Made by a program: the position numbers and the translations under genes. Shown here piece after piece: positions 1 to 6,692 of a stretch of 17,508 nucleotides of DNA (position 1 is its first letter; the number at the start of each line of letters is the position of its first letter). The stretch covers positions 1-17,508 of the forward strand of contig CAZCVP010000180.1 of NCBI GenBank assembly GCA_964501915.1, in the 5' to 3' direction. Below the pieces are notes generated by a model that did not search any database, was not told the DNA's origin, and saw only the letters and a program-made list of their open reading frames with translations. The stretch comes from CAYFPX01 sp964501915. Lineage in GTDB: Bacteria > Myxococcota_A > UBA796 > CAJQPC01.

Positions 1-1
1 C

Positions 2-1354
2 TCGACCGACACCGATCCCCCCGAGCCGGCGACGGCGGCCCGGGAGGTCCTGAGGGCCGCCACGCGGTTCTACGGGGCCCAGCGATGCGGCGACGCCCAC
101 AACTGGCTGATCGAGGACCACGAGCTGGGCGGGAGCTGTCACCTCGACGACGGCCCCGCGCTCGGTGTCGGTGTGGACCTCACCGGCGGCTGGCACGACG
201 CCGGTGACCACATCAAGTCGACCCTCACCACGGCCTACAGCGCCTACGTGATGCTGAAGGCCCTCGACGCGTGGCCGGACGCCTTCGATGACCTGGACGA
301 CGGGGCCTACGGCGGCACACCCAACGGCCTGCCCGATGTCCTCGATGAGGCCACCGTGGCCCTGGACTGGCTGGCCAGGGTGATGCCCGGCAGCGACCTG
401 GTGGTGATGGTGAGCGGCGAGGAGGACCACACCTTCTTCGTGACCTCTCCCTTCGGGTCGACCCTGCCCGTGGTCCAGGGGGGCGGCGAGCGGAGGGTCA
501 CGGTGGGCGGCAAGGCCGACGTGGCCGGCATCACCGCGGCCGCGCTGGCCCTGGGCTCCCGGCTGATCCGTGCCCACGACAGCGCCAGGGCCGACCTCTG
601 GCTGGAGGTGGCCCGCGAGGCCTACGAGTGGGGGAGCACGCACCCGGGCTCCTCGAGCGCGGACTTCTACACCGGCTCCGACCCCGACGCGAACATGCTC
701 TGTGGCGCGGCGGAGCTGTACCGCGCAGACGGCGGGCCGGACTACCTGGACGACGCCCTGGCCTACCACAGCGCGGTCGGTCGCCACTACTGGGTGCCCC
801 TGTGGGACAACCCCAGCGACTACGGGCGCCACTCCCTCGCCGCCGCGGGCCAGGCGCAGGTCACCGTCGTCTGGCAGAAGGACGTCGACGCCTACCTGGA
901 CAGCGTCAGCACCAACGAGCACGTGGCGGGGCTCGCCTGGTACTACGACTGGGGGACCCTGGCCGTCGCCGGCCACACGGCGGCTTCGGCGGCACTCTTC
1001 TACGAGGTGAGCGGGGACGACACCTACGCCGAGTTCGCCCGGGGCCAGGTGGCCTGGATCATGGGGGACAACCACTACGGGCGCAGCTTCGTGGTCGGTG
1101 TGGGCGAGGATCCGCCCCGCTACCCCCACCACGCCAACGGCTACGGTCGCGACGACCTCGTCACGAACTGGGACCTGGAGCCGCTGCACACGGTCACGGG
1201 TGCCCTGGTCGGGGGCCCCACGAGCAGCCGCACGGAGGGCTTCCCGCCCGGGTACGCGGACGACCTGGAGGACTACGTCGGCAACGAGGTGACCCTCGAC
1301 TACAACGCCGGGCTCGTGGCAGCGGCGGCCTTCGCGGTGTCCCAGGGGGACTGA
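2..1354 (+). CDS. Glycoside hydrolase family 9 (endoglucanase-type), 5'-partial
   Basis: The frame is open from base 2 to the TGA at 1352-1354, so the protein is cut at the window edge (about 450 residues visible). The ATG-less upstream part is clearly coding: it reads as an acidic Asp/Thr/Pro linker and then the family's FYGAQRCG start. Seen: the GH9 substrate/base motif DLTGGWHDAGDH (the two Asp of DAGD at 197-199 and 206-208), a PHH histidine motif near 1120-1135, and the C-terminal NEVTLDYNAGL motif whose Glu (1286-1288) is the expected general acid. Family knowledge: GH9 enzymes are inverting beta-1,4-glucanases acting on cellulose or related glucans, usually secreted. The catalytic domain ends at the stop, with no C-terminal carbohydrate-binding module; any signal peptide or N-terminal module lies outside the window. 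Substrate specificity cannot be told from sequence. Confidence 0.93.
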   Translation, partial: STDTDPPEPATAAREVLRAATRFYGAQRCGDAHNWLIEDHELGGSCHLDDGPALGVGVDLTGGWHDAGDHIKSTLTTAYSAYVMLKALDAWPDAFDDLDDGAYGGTPNGLPDVLDEATVALDWLARVMPGSDLVVMVSGEEDHTFFVTSPFGSTLPVVQGGGERRVTVGGKADVAGITAAALALGSRLIRAHDSARADLWLEVAREAYEWGSTHPGSSSADFYTGSDPDANMLCGAAELYRADGGPDYLDDALAYHSAVGRHYWVPLWDNPSDYGRHSLAAAGQAQVTVVWQKDVDAYLDSVSTNEHVAGLAWYYDWGTLAVAGHTAASAALFYEVSGDDTYAEFARGQVAWIMGDNHYGRSFVVGVGEDPPRYPHHANGYGRDDLVTNWDLEPLHTVTGALVGGPTSSRTEGFPPGYADDLEDYVGNEVTLDYNAGLVAAAAFAVSQGD

Positions 1355-1416
1355 AGAGCACCAGGACCGCGTGGTTCACCCCGACGATGCCCCCATCCGG
1401 GTACGCTCCGCTCACC

Positions 1417-2265
1417 ATGACCCCCCTCCTCGCCTCGTTCCTGCTCGCCTCCGCCCTGGCCGACACCTGGGGCCCCGTCGACACCGGCTTCATCAGCGCG
1501 ACACGGCTCGACGCCCCGACCGACGCCCAGCTCGTCTACGGTGCGAATTTCGAGCCCGAGGCCCAGGCCGTGGCCGGACCGGACACGCCCTTCGACCTCG
1601 ACTCGCGGCAGCTCACCGGGGTCGGTGCTCCGCCACGGGTCGTGCTGTCCTCCCCGGAGGGCTGGGAGGCGTCGGAGACCTACACGCTCTCGGTCCTCGG
1701 CTACTACGGCGGCGACAGCGGCGGTGATCCGCCCACCGAGCTGACCTTCACCGTGGGGGCCGACCCGGCACCCGACGCGCAGGCCCCCGTGGTCGGAGAG
1801 GTGACCCTCGGGCCGTGGTCCGAGGACGAGGACTACGCGTGGGGCTGTTGCCTGCCCACCCGCACGATGGAGGTCGAGGTCGAGGTCCCGGACGCCGACA
1901 TGTGGGCCTACGTGGAGCTGGTCGGCGAGTTCGACCTCGGGCGAGCCAGCCAGATCACGGAGCAGCCCATCCACACCCACCTCGACGTAGGCCTCGGTCC
2001 CGGACCCCACCTGCTCGGCTTCCAGCAGTGGGAGGAGAACGGCCTCCCCCAGCCACCCTGCTTCGAGATCGCGAGCGTCTCGGCCTCCGGTGTCAGCGGG
2101 CCGTTGGAGCGCGTCTGCACGACTCTGGATGACACCGACGACACGGTCGGCACCACCGGCTGTGGCTGCGGCACGAGCTCCTCACCCGTCCCTGCGAGCG
2201 CGGCCTGGGTGCTCCTCGGGCTGCTGTGGCGCCGCCGCTCGGCGGCAGCAGCAGGAAACCGGTGA
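1417..2265 (+). CDS. Secreted Ig-like protein with CGCG / TM / Arg C-terminal sorting tail (MYXO-CTERM-like)
   Basis: A 282-residue protein of unknown function. The chosen ATG gives a short signal peptide (hydrophobic run, cleavage expected after ALA at about residue 17); an upstream ATG at 1387 would add ten residues before it and spoil it. The middle is beta-rich and acidic, with an N-terminal section that reads like an Ig-type fold (YTLSV...LTFTVG spacing) and a Cys-containing second half ending in an Asp/Thr linker. The tail has Cys-Gly-Cys-Gly (residues 249-252), a Ser/Pro/Ala stretch, a hydrophobic segment WVLLGLLW and three Arg, the layout of MYXO-CTERM-type sorting signals. By analogy it is exported and anchored or processed at the cell surface (inference). 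The gene at 5490-6488 looks like a divergent relative. It lies 62 bp after the GH9 gene, same strand. Confidence 0.8.
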   Translation: MTPLLASFLLASALADTWGPVDTGFISATRLDAPTDAQLVYGANFEPEAQAVAGPDTPFDLDSRQLTGVGAPPRVVLSSPEGWEASETYTLSVLGYYGGDSGGDPPTELTFTVGADPAPDAQAPVVGEVTLGPWSEDEDYAWGCCLPTRTMEVEVEVPDADMWAYVELVGEFDLGRASQITEQPIHTHLDVGLGPGPHLLGFQQWEENGLPQPPCFEIASVSASGVSGPLERVCTTLDDTDDTVGTTGCGCGTSSSPVPASAAWVLLGLLWRRRSAAAAGNR

Positions 2266-2276
2266 ACCTCAGGGGC

Positions 2277-2573
2277 TCAGTACTCGACCGGTGCTCCGGT
2301 CGCCTCGCCGGCTGAGGCGAGCTCGAGGCTGCTGGCGGTCACTCCCGCGAGCTCCGTCGCGGTCAGGACAGACGCCCCCGCGTAGCCCTCGACGGTGACG
2401 AAGCCGCCGTCGTAGAAGAGCTGCTCGACGTTGGAGCCGCCGTAGCCTGGCGGAGGCGGGAAGCCGCCCCCCGGGGGGCGCCGGGGGGGGGGGCCCCCCC
2501 CCCCGGCCGGGGGGGGGGGCCCCCACCCCCCCCCCCCCCCCGGGGGGGAAACCCGGCCCGGCCCGCCCCCCCG
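2277..2573 (-). CDS. C-terminal part of an unrecognised Gly/Pro-rich protein, interrupted by the scaffold gap
   Basis: On the minus strand the frame ending at the TGA 2277-2279 gives about 50 residues of convincing protein (ending LASAGEATGAPVEY) with nearly every third codon position G or C. It reads GYGGSNVEQLFYDGGF and onward, and is preceded by a Pro/Gly-rich stretch that dissolves into homopolymer at the gap. Beyond the gap, about 2620-2720, the minus strand again reads like protein (GIAGHAFYTLGGSGIVSSPPG followed by Pro), nominally in the same frame, so both pieces probably belong to one gene whose low-complexity centre was badly assembled. No start codon or family can be given. It converges on the preceding gene with 11 bp between stops. 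Confidence 0.5.
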   Translation of the reverse strand, partial: RGGGPGRVSPPGGGGGWGPPPPAGGGGPPPRRPPGGGFPPPPGYGGSNVEQLFYDGGFVTVEGYAGASVLTATELAGVTASSLELASAGEATGAPVEY

Positions 2574-2660
2574 NNNNNNNNNNGGGGGTTGGGTGGGGGG
2601 GGGGGGTATGCGGCCCCCGGGGGGCTGGGGGGGCGGTGGACGGCCGCCGCTGCCGGGGGG
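2455..2660. other. Assembly-damaged low-complexity region with a 10-N gap
   Basis: Long alternating runs of pure G and pure C surround ten Ns at 2574-2583. Runs of ten or more C or G appear on both sides and do not resemble the 70% GC but well-mixed sequence elsewhere. This is best read as a scaffold join or consensus failure over a high-GC repeat. No translation through it should be trusted, and the true gap length is unknown. Confidence 0.95.
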
Positions 2661-2709
2661 GCTGGACACGATCCCCGAGCCTCCCAGGGTGTAGAAAGCG
2701 TGACCGGCG

Positions 2710-3288
2710 ATGCCCACGGGGCTCAATGTCGCCGCCCTCTTCGCGCCCCGGCGGACGGTGCTGCCCTCCGGCCACGAAGCGATGTTCGGCGTGAACCACC
2801 TCGGGCCGTTCCTGCTCACCCACCTCCTCCGCGGCCAGCTCGGCGACTCCGCCCGGGTGATCACCGTCACCGCGCCGTCCACCTCCAGGCTGGACTTCGA
2901 CGACCTCATGGGAGCGCAGAAGTGGTCGGGCCTCAACCGGTTCGGCCGCACGAAGATGTGCAACCTGCTCTTCGCCTACGAGCTGGCCCGCCAGCTCGAG
3001 GGCACGGGCGCCACCAGCAACGCGGTGCACCCGGGCCTGGTCAAGTCCGGGCTGCTCTCCGACGCCGCGTGGATCGTGCGGGTGCTGGCCAGCCTCGTCT
3101 CCTCGGGACCGGAGCAGACCGGCGCGGGGATCGCCTGGCTGGCCTCGGCCGAGGAACACGCAGGGGTCTCCGGCACCTTCTGGCACACCAAGGACCGCAA
3201 GCGGCTGGAGTCGAACGACTACTCCCCCGACCCCGACCACGCTCGGAGGCTCTGGCGGGAGAGCGAGCGCCTGCTGGGGCTCACCTGA
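2710..3288 (+). pseudogene. Short-chain dehydrogenase (retinol-dehydrogenase-like) fragment lacking the NAD-binding half
   Basis: From about 2722 the frame matches the C-terminal two thirds of a retinol-dehydrogenase-like SDR: FGVNHLGPFLLTHLL, the helix following the active site (KMCNLLFAYELARQL), VHPGLV, and a tail ending at TGA 3286-3288. The N-terminal Rossmann part with TGxxxGxG and NNAG is absent: stops at 2692-2694 and 2701-2703 close the frame, and the upstream sequence reads as a minus-strand gene. The active site is also changed: the YxxxK tyrosine is Phe (2941-2943, FGRTK) and the VSS serine region reads Val-Thr-Ala (Ala at 2872-2874). It is therefore either a pseudogene, or the end of a real divergent protein joined wrongly at the gap. 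The ATG at 2710 is only the first in-frame start, not a supported one. Confidence 0.72.
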
Positions 3289-3304
3289 GGAGTGCCCACC
3301 GAGA

Positions 3305-4201
3305 TCACGCTGTCGCGGCGGTGCCGAAGACCTCGCTGAAGAAGTCCAGCAACGCCCGCACCTTCGGCACCCGGTTGCGCCTCGGCAGCGTGAGCGCATG
3401 GACCGGGGGTCCAGGCGCCGACTGGTGACGCAGGACCTCCACGAGCTCGCCACGGCGGATCCGCTCCTCCACCATGAAGTCGAAGGCCTGCACGACGCCG
3501 AGCCCGGCCGCGGCGCCGTCGACGAGCAGATCCCCCTGGTCGAGCAGGATGGCGCTCTCGGAGCGGAACACCACCGCCTCGCCGCCGACGAGGAAGCGCC
3601 AGTCCGCGACCCCTCCGGAGGGGCGCGCGAAGCGCAGGCAGGCGTGCTGCTCGAGGTCTCGCCAGTCCCGGATCTCCCCGGCGCGGGCGAGGTAGGAGGG
3701 CGCCGCGACGGTGGTCCAGCGCGGCTCGCGCAGCCGCCGACCGATCAGCCCCGAGTCGGGGAGGGGCCCGATCCGAACCGCGACGTCGATCTCCTCCTCC
3801 GAGAGGTTCACCTCCCGGTCGGTGAAGGACAGCGCCACGGTGATCCGCGGGTAGCGGGAGATCAAGCGGTGCAGGTTGGTCACCACCGGGCGCCCCATCA
3901 CGAAGGACATCGACGCCGAGACCCTGCCCTGGGCGACCTGGGCGGAGCGGGTGAGCTCGTCTTCGCCCGCCTGGAGGCGGTCGAGCGCCTGGCGGCAGTG
4001 GACGAGGTAGACCTCGCCCTCCGGGGTCAGCGAGACGTGGCGCGAGGTCCGGTACAGGAGCTGGACGCCGAGCCGCTCCTCGAGCCGGGACACCGCCTTG
4101 CTCACCGCCGTCGGGGTGATCCCGAGGATCCGCGCCGCGGCGCGGAAGCTGCACTGCTCTCCGACGTGCACGAACGCGGGGACCCCCGCCATCTGGGGCA
4201 T
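3305..4201 (-). CDS. LysR-family transcriptional regulator
   Basis: A complete 298-residue protein, the usual LysR length. Residues about 8-60 form the winged helix-turn-helix (SFRAAARILGITPTAVSKAVSRLEERLG, then LLYRTSR and LTPEGE), followed by a linker helix and a substrate-binding domain with the typical VAVRIG, IGRRL and DLEQHACLRF landmarks. The start at 4201 is fixed by an AGGAGGT ribosome site six bases upstream; a second ATG nine bases in has no such site. It reads divergently from the NAD(P)-binding protein at 4295 across a 93-bp region, the classic LysR arrangement, so it probably controls that gene and itself (inference). The inducer is unknown. The frame stays open far upstream on this strand, but that is antisense to other genes. 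Confidence 0.95.
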   Translation of the reverse strand: MPQMAGVPAFVHVGEQCSFRAAARILGITPTAVSKAVSRLEERLGVQLLYRTSRHVSLTPEGEVYLVHCRQALDRLQAGEDELTRSAQVAQGRVSASMSFVMGRPVVTNLHRLISRYPRITVALSFTDREVNLSEEEIDVAVRIGPLPDSGLIGRRLREPRWTTVAAPSYLARAGEIRDWRDLEQHACLRFARPSGGVADWRFLVGGEAVVFRSESAILLDQGDLLVDGAAAGLGVVQAFDFMVEERIRRGELVEVLRHQSAPGPPVHALTLPRRNRVPKVRALLDFFSEVFGTAATA

Positions 4202-4294
4202 TGCGAACCTCCTGTCATCGAATGGGTGACCACATGGGGGATTGTGCACCAGACGGCGGGGTCGTAGTTTGAGGTCACACAACAGGAGAACCTC
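4202..4294. promoter_or_regulatory. Divergent LysR / reductase control region with inverted repeat
   Basis: This 93-bp intergenic stretch carries both ribosome sites: AGGAGGT for the LysR gene on the minus strand and CAGGAG for the gene at 4295. GTGACC at 4226-4231 and GGTCAC at 4273-4278 form a perfect 6-bp inverted repeat with a 41-bp spacer, and CACA/TGTG flank an 8-bp spacer at 4231-4247. A weak promoter-like pair TTGTGC - 17 bp - TAGTTT (about 4242-4270) faces right. LysR proteins commonly bind two such spaced sites; the assignment here is inference. Confidence 0.45.
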
Positions 4295-4978
4295 ATGAAC
4301 ATCGCAGTCCTCGGAACCGGAGTCGTCGCCAAGACCATCGCCGGAAAGCTCGCTTCGATCGGCCACGAGGTCGTGCTGGGAACCCGTGATCCCGACGCCA
4401 CGATGGAGCGGACCGACCCCGACGGCTTCGGCCAGCCACCGGTGAGCGAGTGGCGGAAGTCCCATCCCTCGGTCGGCCTGGAGACCTTCGCCGCCGCAGC
4501 CGCGGGAGCGGAGCTGATCGTCAACGCCACGGCCGGCGCCATCGGCACGGCGGCGCTGGACCTCGCCGGCTCCGCCAACCTCGACGGCAAGATCCTGATC
4601 GACATCTCCAACCCGCTCGACTTCTCGCAGGGCTTCCCCCCGCTGCTGAGCGTCTGCAACGACGACTCCCTCGGCGAGCAGATCCAGCGCGCCTTCCCCG
4701 GCGCCCGCGTCGTCAAGACGCTCAACACGGTCAACGCCCACCTGATGATCGACCCCGGACAGCTCGCCGACGGCGACCACACGATGTTCGTCGCCGGCAA
4801 CGACGCCGACGCCAAGGCCTCGGTCTCCGGCTACCTGCGCGAGTGGTTCGGCTGGAAGGACGTGCTGGATCTCGGCGACCTCTCCAACGCACGCGGTACC
4901 GAGATGGTCCTCCCCCTGTGGACGCGGATCTACGGGGCGACACAGAACCCGATGTTCGCGTTCAAGGTCGTACGATGA
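4295..4978 (+). CDS. NAD(P)-binding oxidoreductase of the F420-dependent NADP reductase family
   Basis: A complete 227-residue protein. Residues 1-30 form the first Rossmann unit (MNIAVLGTGVVAKTIAGKL, with the GxGxxA loop at 7-12) and GTRDP follows the second strand as expected for NADP-type relatives. Further landmarks are the Ala-rich helix then ELIVNATAG, ILIDISNPLDF, RVVKTLNTVNAHLM and FVAGND. This is the family typified by archaeal F420:NADPH oxidoreductase, but many bacterial members are only distant relatives whose cofactor partner is not known to be F420, so the reaction is left as NAD(P)-dependent hydride transfer. The start has CAGGAG eight bases upstream. It is probably regulated by the divergent LysR gene. 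Nothing follows it on the same strand until 5490. Confidence 0.92.
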   Translation: MNIAVLGTGVVAKTIAGKLASIGHEVVLGTRDPDATMERTDPDGFGQPPVSEWRKSHPSVGLETFAAAAAGAELIVNATAGAIGTAALDLAGSANLDGKILIDISNPLDFSQGFPPLLSVCNDDSLGEQIQRAFPGARVVKTLNTVNAHLMIDPGQLADGDHTMFVAGNDADAKASVSGYLREWFGWKDVLDLGDLSNARGTEMVLPLWTRIYGATQNPMFAFKVVR

Positions 4979-5200
4979 CGCTGGCGAGGTCTGCTCACCC
5001 TCCTCCACCAGCACCGACGCGTAGCTGAACGGCACGTCGCGCATCTCAGGCTCCCAGCTCGTCCCGTCGATCGGCACGATGCGCTCGGTCTCGATCGACC
5101 AGCCGGCACCCTGCACCAGCTCCCGGACCTCCTCGACGGTCCGGAACAGGTGGATGTGGTCCAGGTTGGCGGCGTAGGTGGCGAGGACTTGGCACCTGGG
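4979..5200 (-). pseudogene. C-terminal remnant, probably of a class I SAM-dependent methyltransferase
   Basis: On the minus strand, from about 5195 down to 4979, one frame gives about 70 residues with natural composition: ATYAANLDHIHLFRTVEEV, ELVQGAGWSIETERIVPI, MRDVPFSYASVLVEEG. The DHxHLF...EEVRELVQGAGW pattern resembles the last helix and strands of class I methyltransferases (tentative). It has no stop of its own; the frame simply runs on antisense into the reductase gene, so the 3' end is cut at that gene's stop. At the 5' side the best-looking reading shifts frame near 5195-5230 (GGLEYIAGLPQAQV in another frame) and no start is found. It is most likely a decayed or recombined fragment. 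Confidence 0.42.
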
Positions 5201-5489
5201 CCTGCGGAAGGCCGGCGATGTACTCGAGGCCGCCCGGGAGACCGTGCGGAGGTCCGCGCCGAGGACAGGGGCCGCGATGGGACTGGCGATGGCAGAAGAG
5301 CTCCCGGTCGGGGGCCTGACCGAGGTGCCCGCCGGGGAGCTCTCGCCGTGTCCGGAGTCTGGCTGAGCAGCCTGTTCAGGGCGGTGGAGTGCGCTCGAAG
5401 CGCCTGTGCCCAGGCAGGCAGGGCCAGAAGCTGGGCGAAGAGCGCTGTCACCAGGCTGTCCAGCCCGTGGCGTGGCATGCTCAGAGGGC
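5201..5489. other. Non-coding or degenerate stretch, no supported gene
   Basis: Short open frames exist on both strands (plus 5178-5366, 62 codons; minus from an ATG at 5478) and both have plausible codon composition, but they overlap, have no convincing ribosome site and match nothing I recognise. Together with the remnant before it, this leaves roughly 510 bp without an intact gene. Confidence 0.5.
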
Positions 5490-5494
5490 ATGCT
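5474..5494. repeat. Direct repeat GGCATGCT at the start of the CGCG-tailed gene
   Basis: GGCATGCT occurs at 5474-5481 and 5487-5494, 13 bp apart, each copy containing the palindrome GCATGC. The second copy overlaps the ATG at 5490. It could be an operator pair or chance; nothing else supports a role. Confidence 0.35.
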
Positions 5495-6488
5495 GTGGAC
5501 CGCGCTGGTGCCCCTGGCCGTCGCTGGGCCAGCGGGGGATTGTCCCGAGGAGCCGCTGACGGTCCGCTTCGTGGTGCCCGAGGACGGGGACACGGATGCT
5601 CCCCGGAACGCGCGGCTGCTCCTCGGCCTCATCGGGGTCGGAGACGTGGAGACCTTCGACCTGGTGCTGGAGGGGGAGGAGGGCGAGGTGGCGGGCACCC
5701 GGACTCGCTGGTGCTACGACCACGAGGGGCCCCACGAGCAGCACTGCTGGGTGGCGCTGCGCCCGGACCGAGCGCTGGCGGCGGACACGGTCCACCGCGT
5801 CTCGGTGACCTCCGGCGACTCCATCGAGCGCACCACGACCTTCGAGACCGGGAGTGGGGTGCTGGAGCCTCTCACTGTGGCTCCGGGCCTGGAGATCCTC
5901 GCCGCCTGGGACCCGAAGCCGGCGGAGGTGGGCCCCTGCGACTGGGAGACGCCGCGCCGCTACACCCTGGCGCTGACGCCCGCCGTGCCGGACCCGTCGC
6001 TGCGGTCGGTCTACCAGGTGCACGTGGTGGACCCCACGGGTGTGCGGGAGCCGGCGCTGATCCACACGATCCGCCTCTACGACAGCGAGGACGCCTTCGA
6101 GGCCAAGCAGTACCTGGATCGGGCCGATGAGCCTTCGGACTGCTTCCGGCTGCAGCAGGAGGACGGCGGGGGACAGCTCTCGCCGTCTGTGGAGGCGTGC
6201 TGGTGGGAGGAGGACGACACGGGCGGTGAAGACTCGGGCCGGCGGGAGGGCGTCGAGGACTCGGGGGTGTCGCCGACGGACACGGACGAGCCGGCGGGGG
6301 ACGACGACGCGCGACCGCCGCCCCCTGCCGAGGAGGGCGCCTGCGGGTGCGGGCCTCGGGGCGGCCTGGTGGGGTGGGTCGGGCTGCTGGCGGTGGGGTG
6401 GCGACTCCGAGGGGCTCCGGCGGACCCGAAGGGCGCGGCGGGAGGGTCTCGGTGGTCCGGGTCGACACGTCGCCGTCGCCAACGGTGA
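5490..6488 (+). CDS. Secreted acidic protein with CGCG / TM C-terminal tail (second MYXO-CTERM-like protein)
   Basis: A 332-residue protein of unknown function. The chosen ATG (5490) starts a compact signal peptide (MLWTALVPLAVAGPAG); an ATG 84 bases earlier would bury it. After Cys-Pro-Glu-Glu-Pro come an Ig-like first half (VPEDGDTDAPRNARLLL, HRVSVTSGD, RTTTFETG) and a second beta-rich half (ending SPSVEACWWEE) joined by a long Asp/Gly/Thr/Pro linker to Cys-Gly-Cys-Gly (residues 285-288) and a hydrophobic segment VGWVGLLAVGW followed by Arg. This repeats the architecture of the gene at 1417, including paired Cys before the acidic linker. Unlike that protein, about 30 basic residues follow the membrane segment, perhaps from a small frame error near the end. 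Probably surface-exposed; partner unknown. Confidence 0.78.
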   Translation: MLWTALVPLAVAGPAGDCPEEPLTVRFVVPEDGDTDAPRNARLLLGLIGVGDVETFDLVLEGEEGEVAGTRTRWCYDHEGPHEQHCWVALRPDRALAADTVHRVSVTSGDSIERTTTFETGSGVLEPLTVAPGLEILAAWDPKPAEVGPCDWETPRRYTLALTPAVPDPSLRSVYQVHVVDPTGVREPALIHTIRLYDSEDAFEAKQYLDRADEPSDCFRLQQEDGGGQLSPSVEACWWEEDDTGGEDSGRREGVEDSGVSPTDTDEPAGDDDARPPPPAEEGACGCGPRGGLVGWVGLLAVGWRLRGAPADPKGAAGGSRWSGSTRRRRQR

Positions 6489-6692
6489 CGGAGGAGTTCC
6501 GACGCCTCACCGGACGGTATGCGTTCCCGCGTCGAGGGCGCGGCTGGCGTCGGTCCTGGATCTGAGCTACCCTCAGGGCGTTGAGCCCACCCGGTCGTCG
6601 GGAGAGGGGAGCCAACGATGGCGGGGCAGGATGTCCGCAGTCCTCGGAGACGCCCCCACCCTCGACCCCATACCGATCGGAGCGGCCCCCCG
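6489..6692 (+). promoter_or_regulatory. Leader of the efflux operon, with a strong unused or alternative ribosome site
   Basis: About 200 bp precede the adaptor gene. AGGGGAG at 6605-6611, six bases before an in-frame ATG at 6618, is one of the best ribosome sites in the window, yet starting there adds 25 Arg/Pro-rich residues before the lipoprotein signal. A short ORF of 21 codons, 6631-6696, ends with a TGA that overlaps the adaptor ATG at 6693 (ATGA). No convincing -35/-10 pair was found; TACCCT near 6568-6575 is the only weak -10-like hexamer. Confidence 0.35.

Noticed and set aside
1354..1376. Hairpin GGACC...GGTTC after the GH9 stop as a terminator
   Set aside because: It has only a 5-bp stem with a mismatch or wobble and no T-tract; too weak to call.
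2455..2660. Poly-G/poly-C tracts as a biological repeat or recombination site
   Set aside because: The runs border Ns and alternate in a way seen in failed consensus calling, so I treat them as artefact.
5178..5366. A 62-codon plus-strand ORF with good codon composition
   Set aside because: It begins inside the antisense of the methyltransferase-like remnant, has no ribosome site and no recognisable feature. It cannot be separated from chance in this GC range.
3305..5698. A 797-codon open minus-strand frame covering the LysR gene and far upstream
   Set aside because: Only the LysR part (to 4201) is a protein with its own ribosome site. The upstream extension is antisense to the reductase and other genes and is open merely because stops are rare at this GC content.
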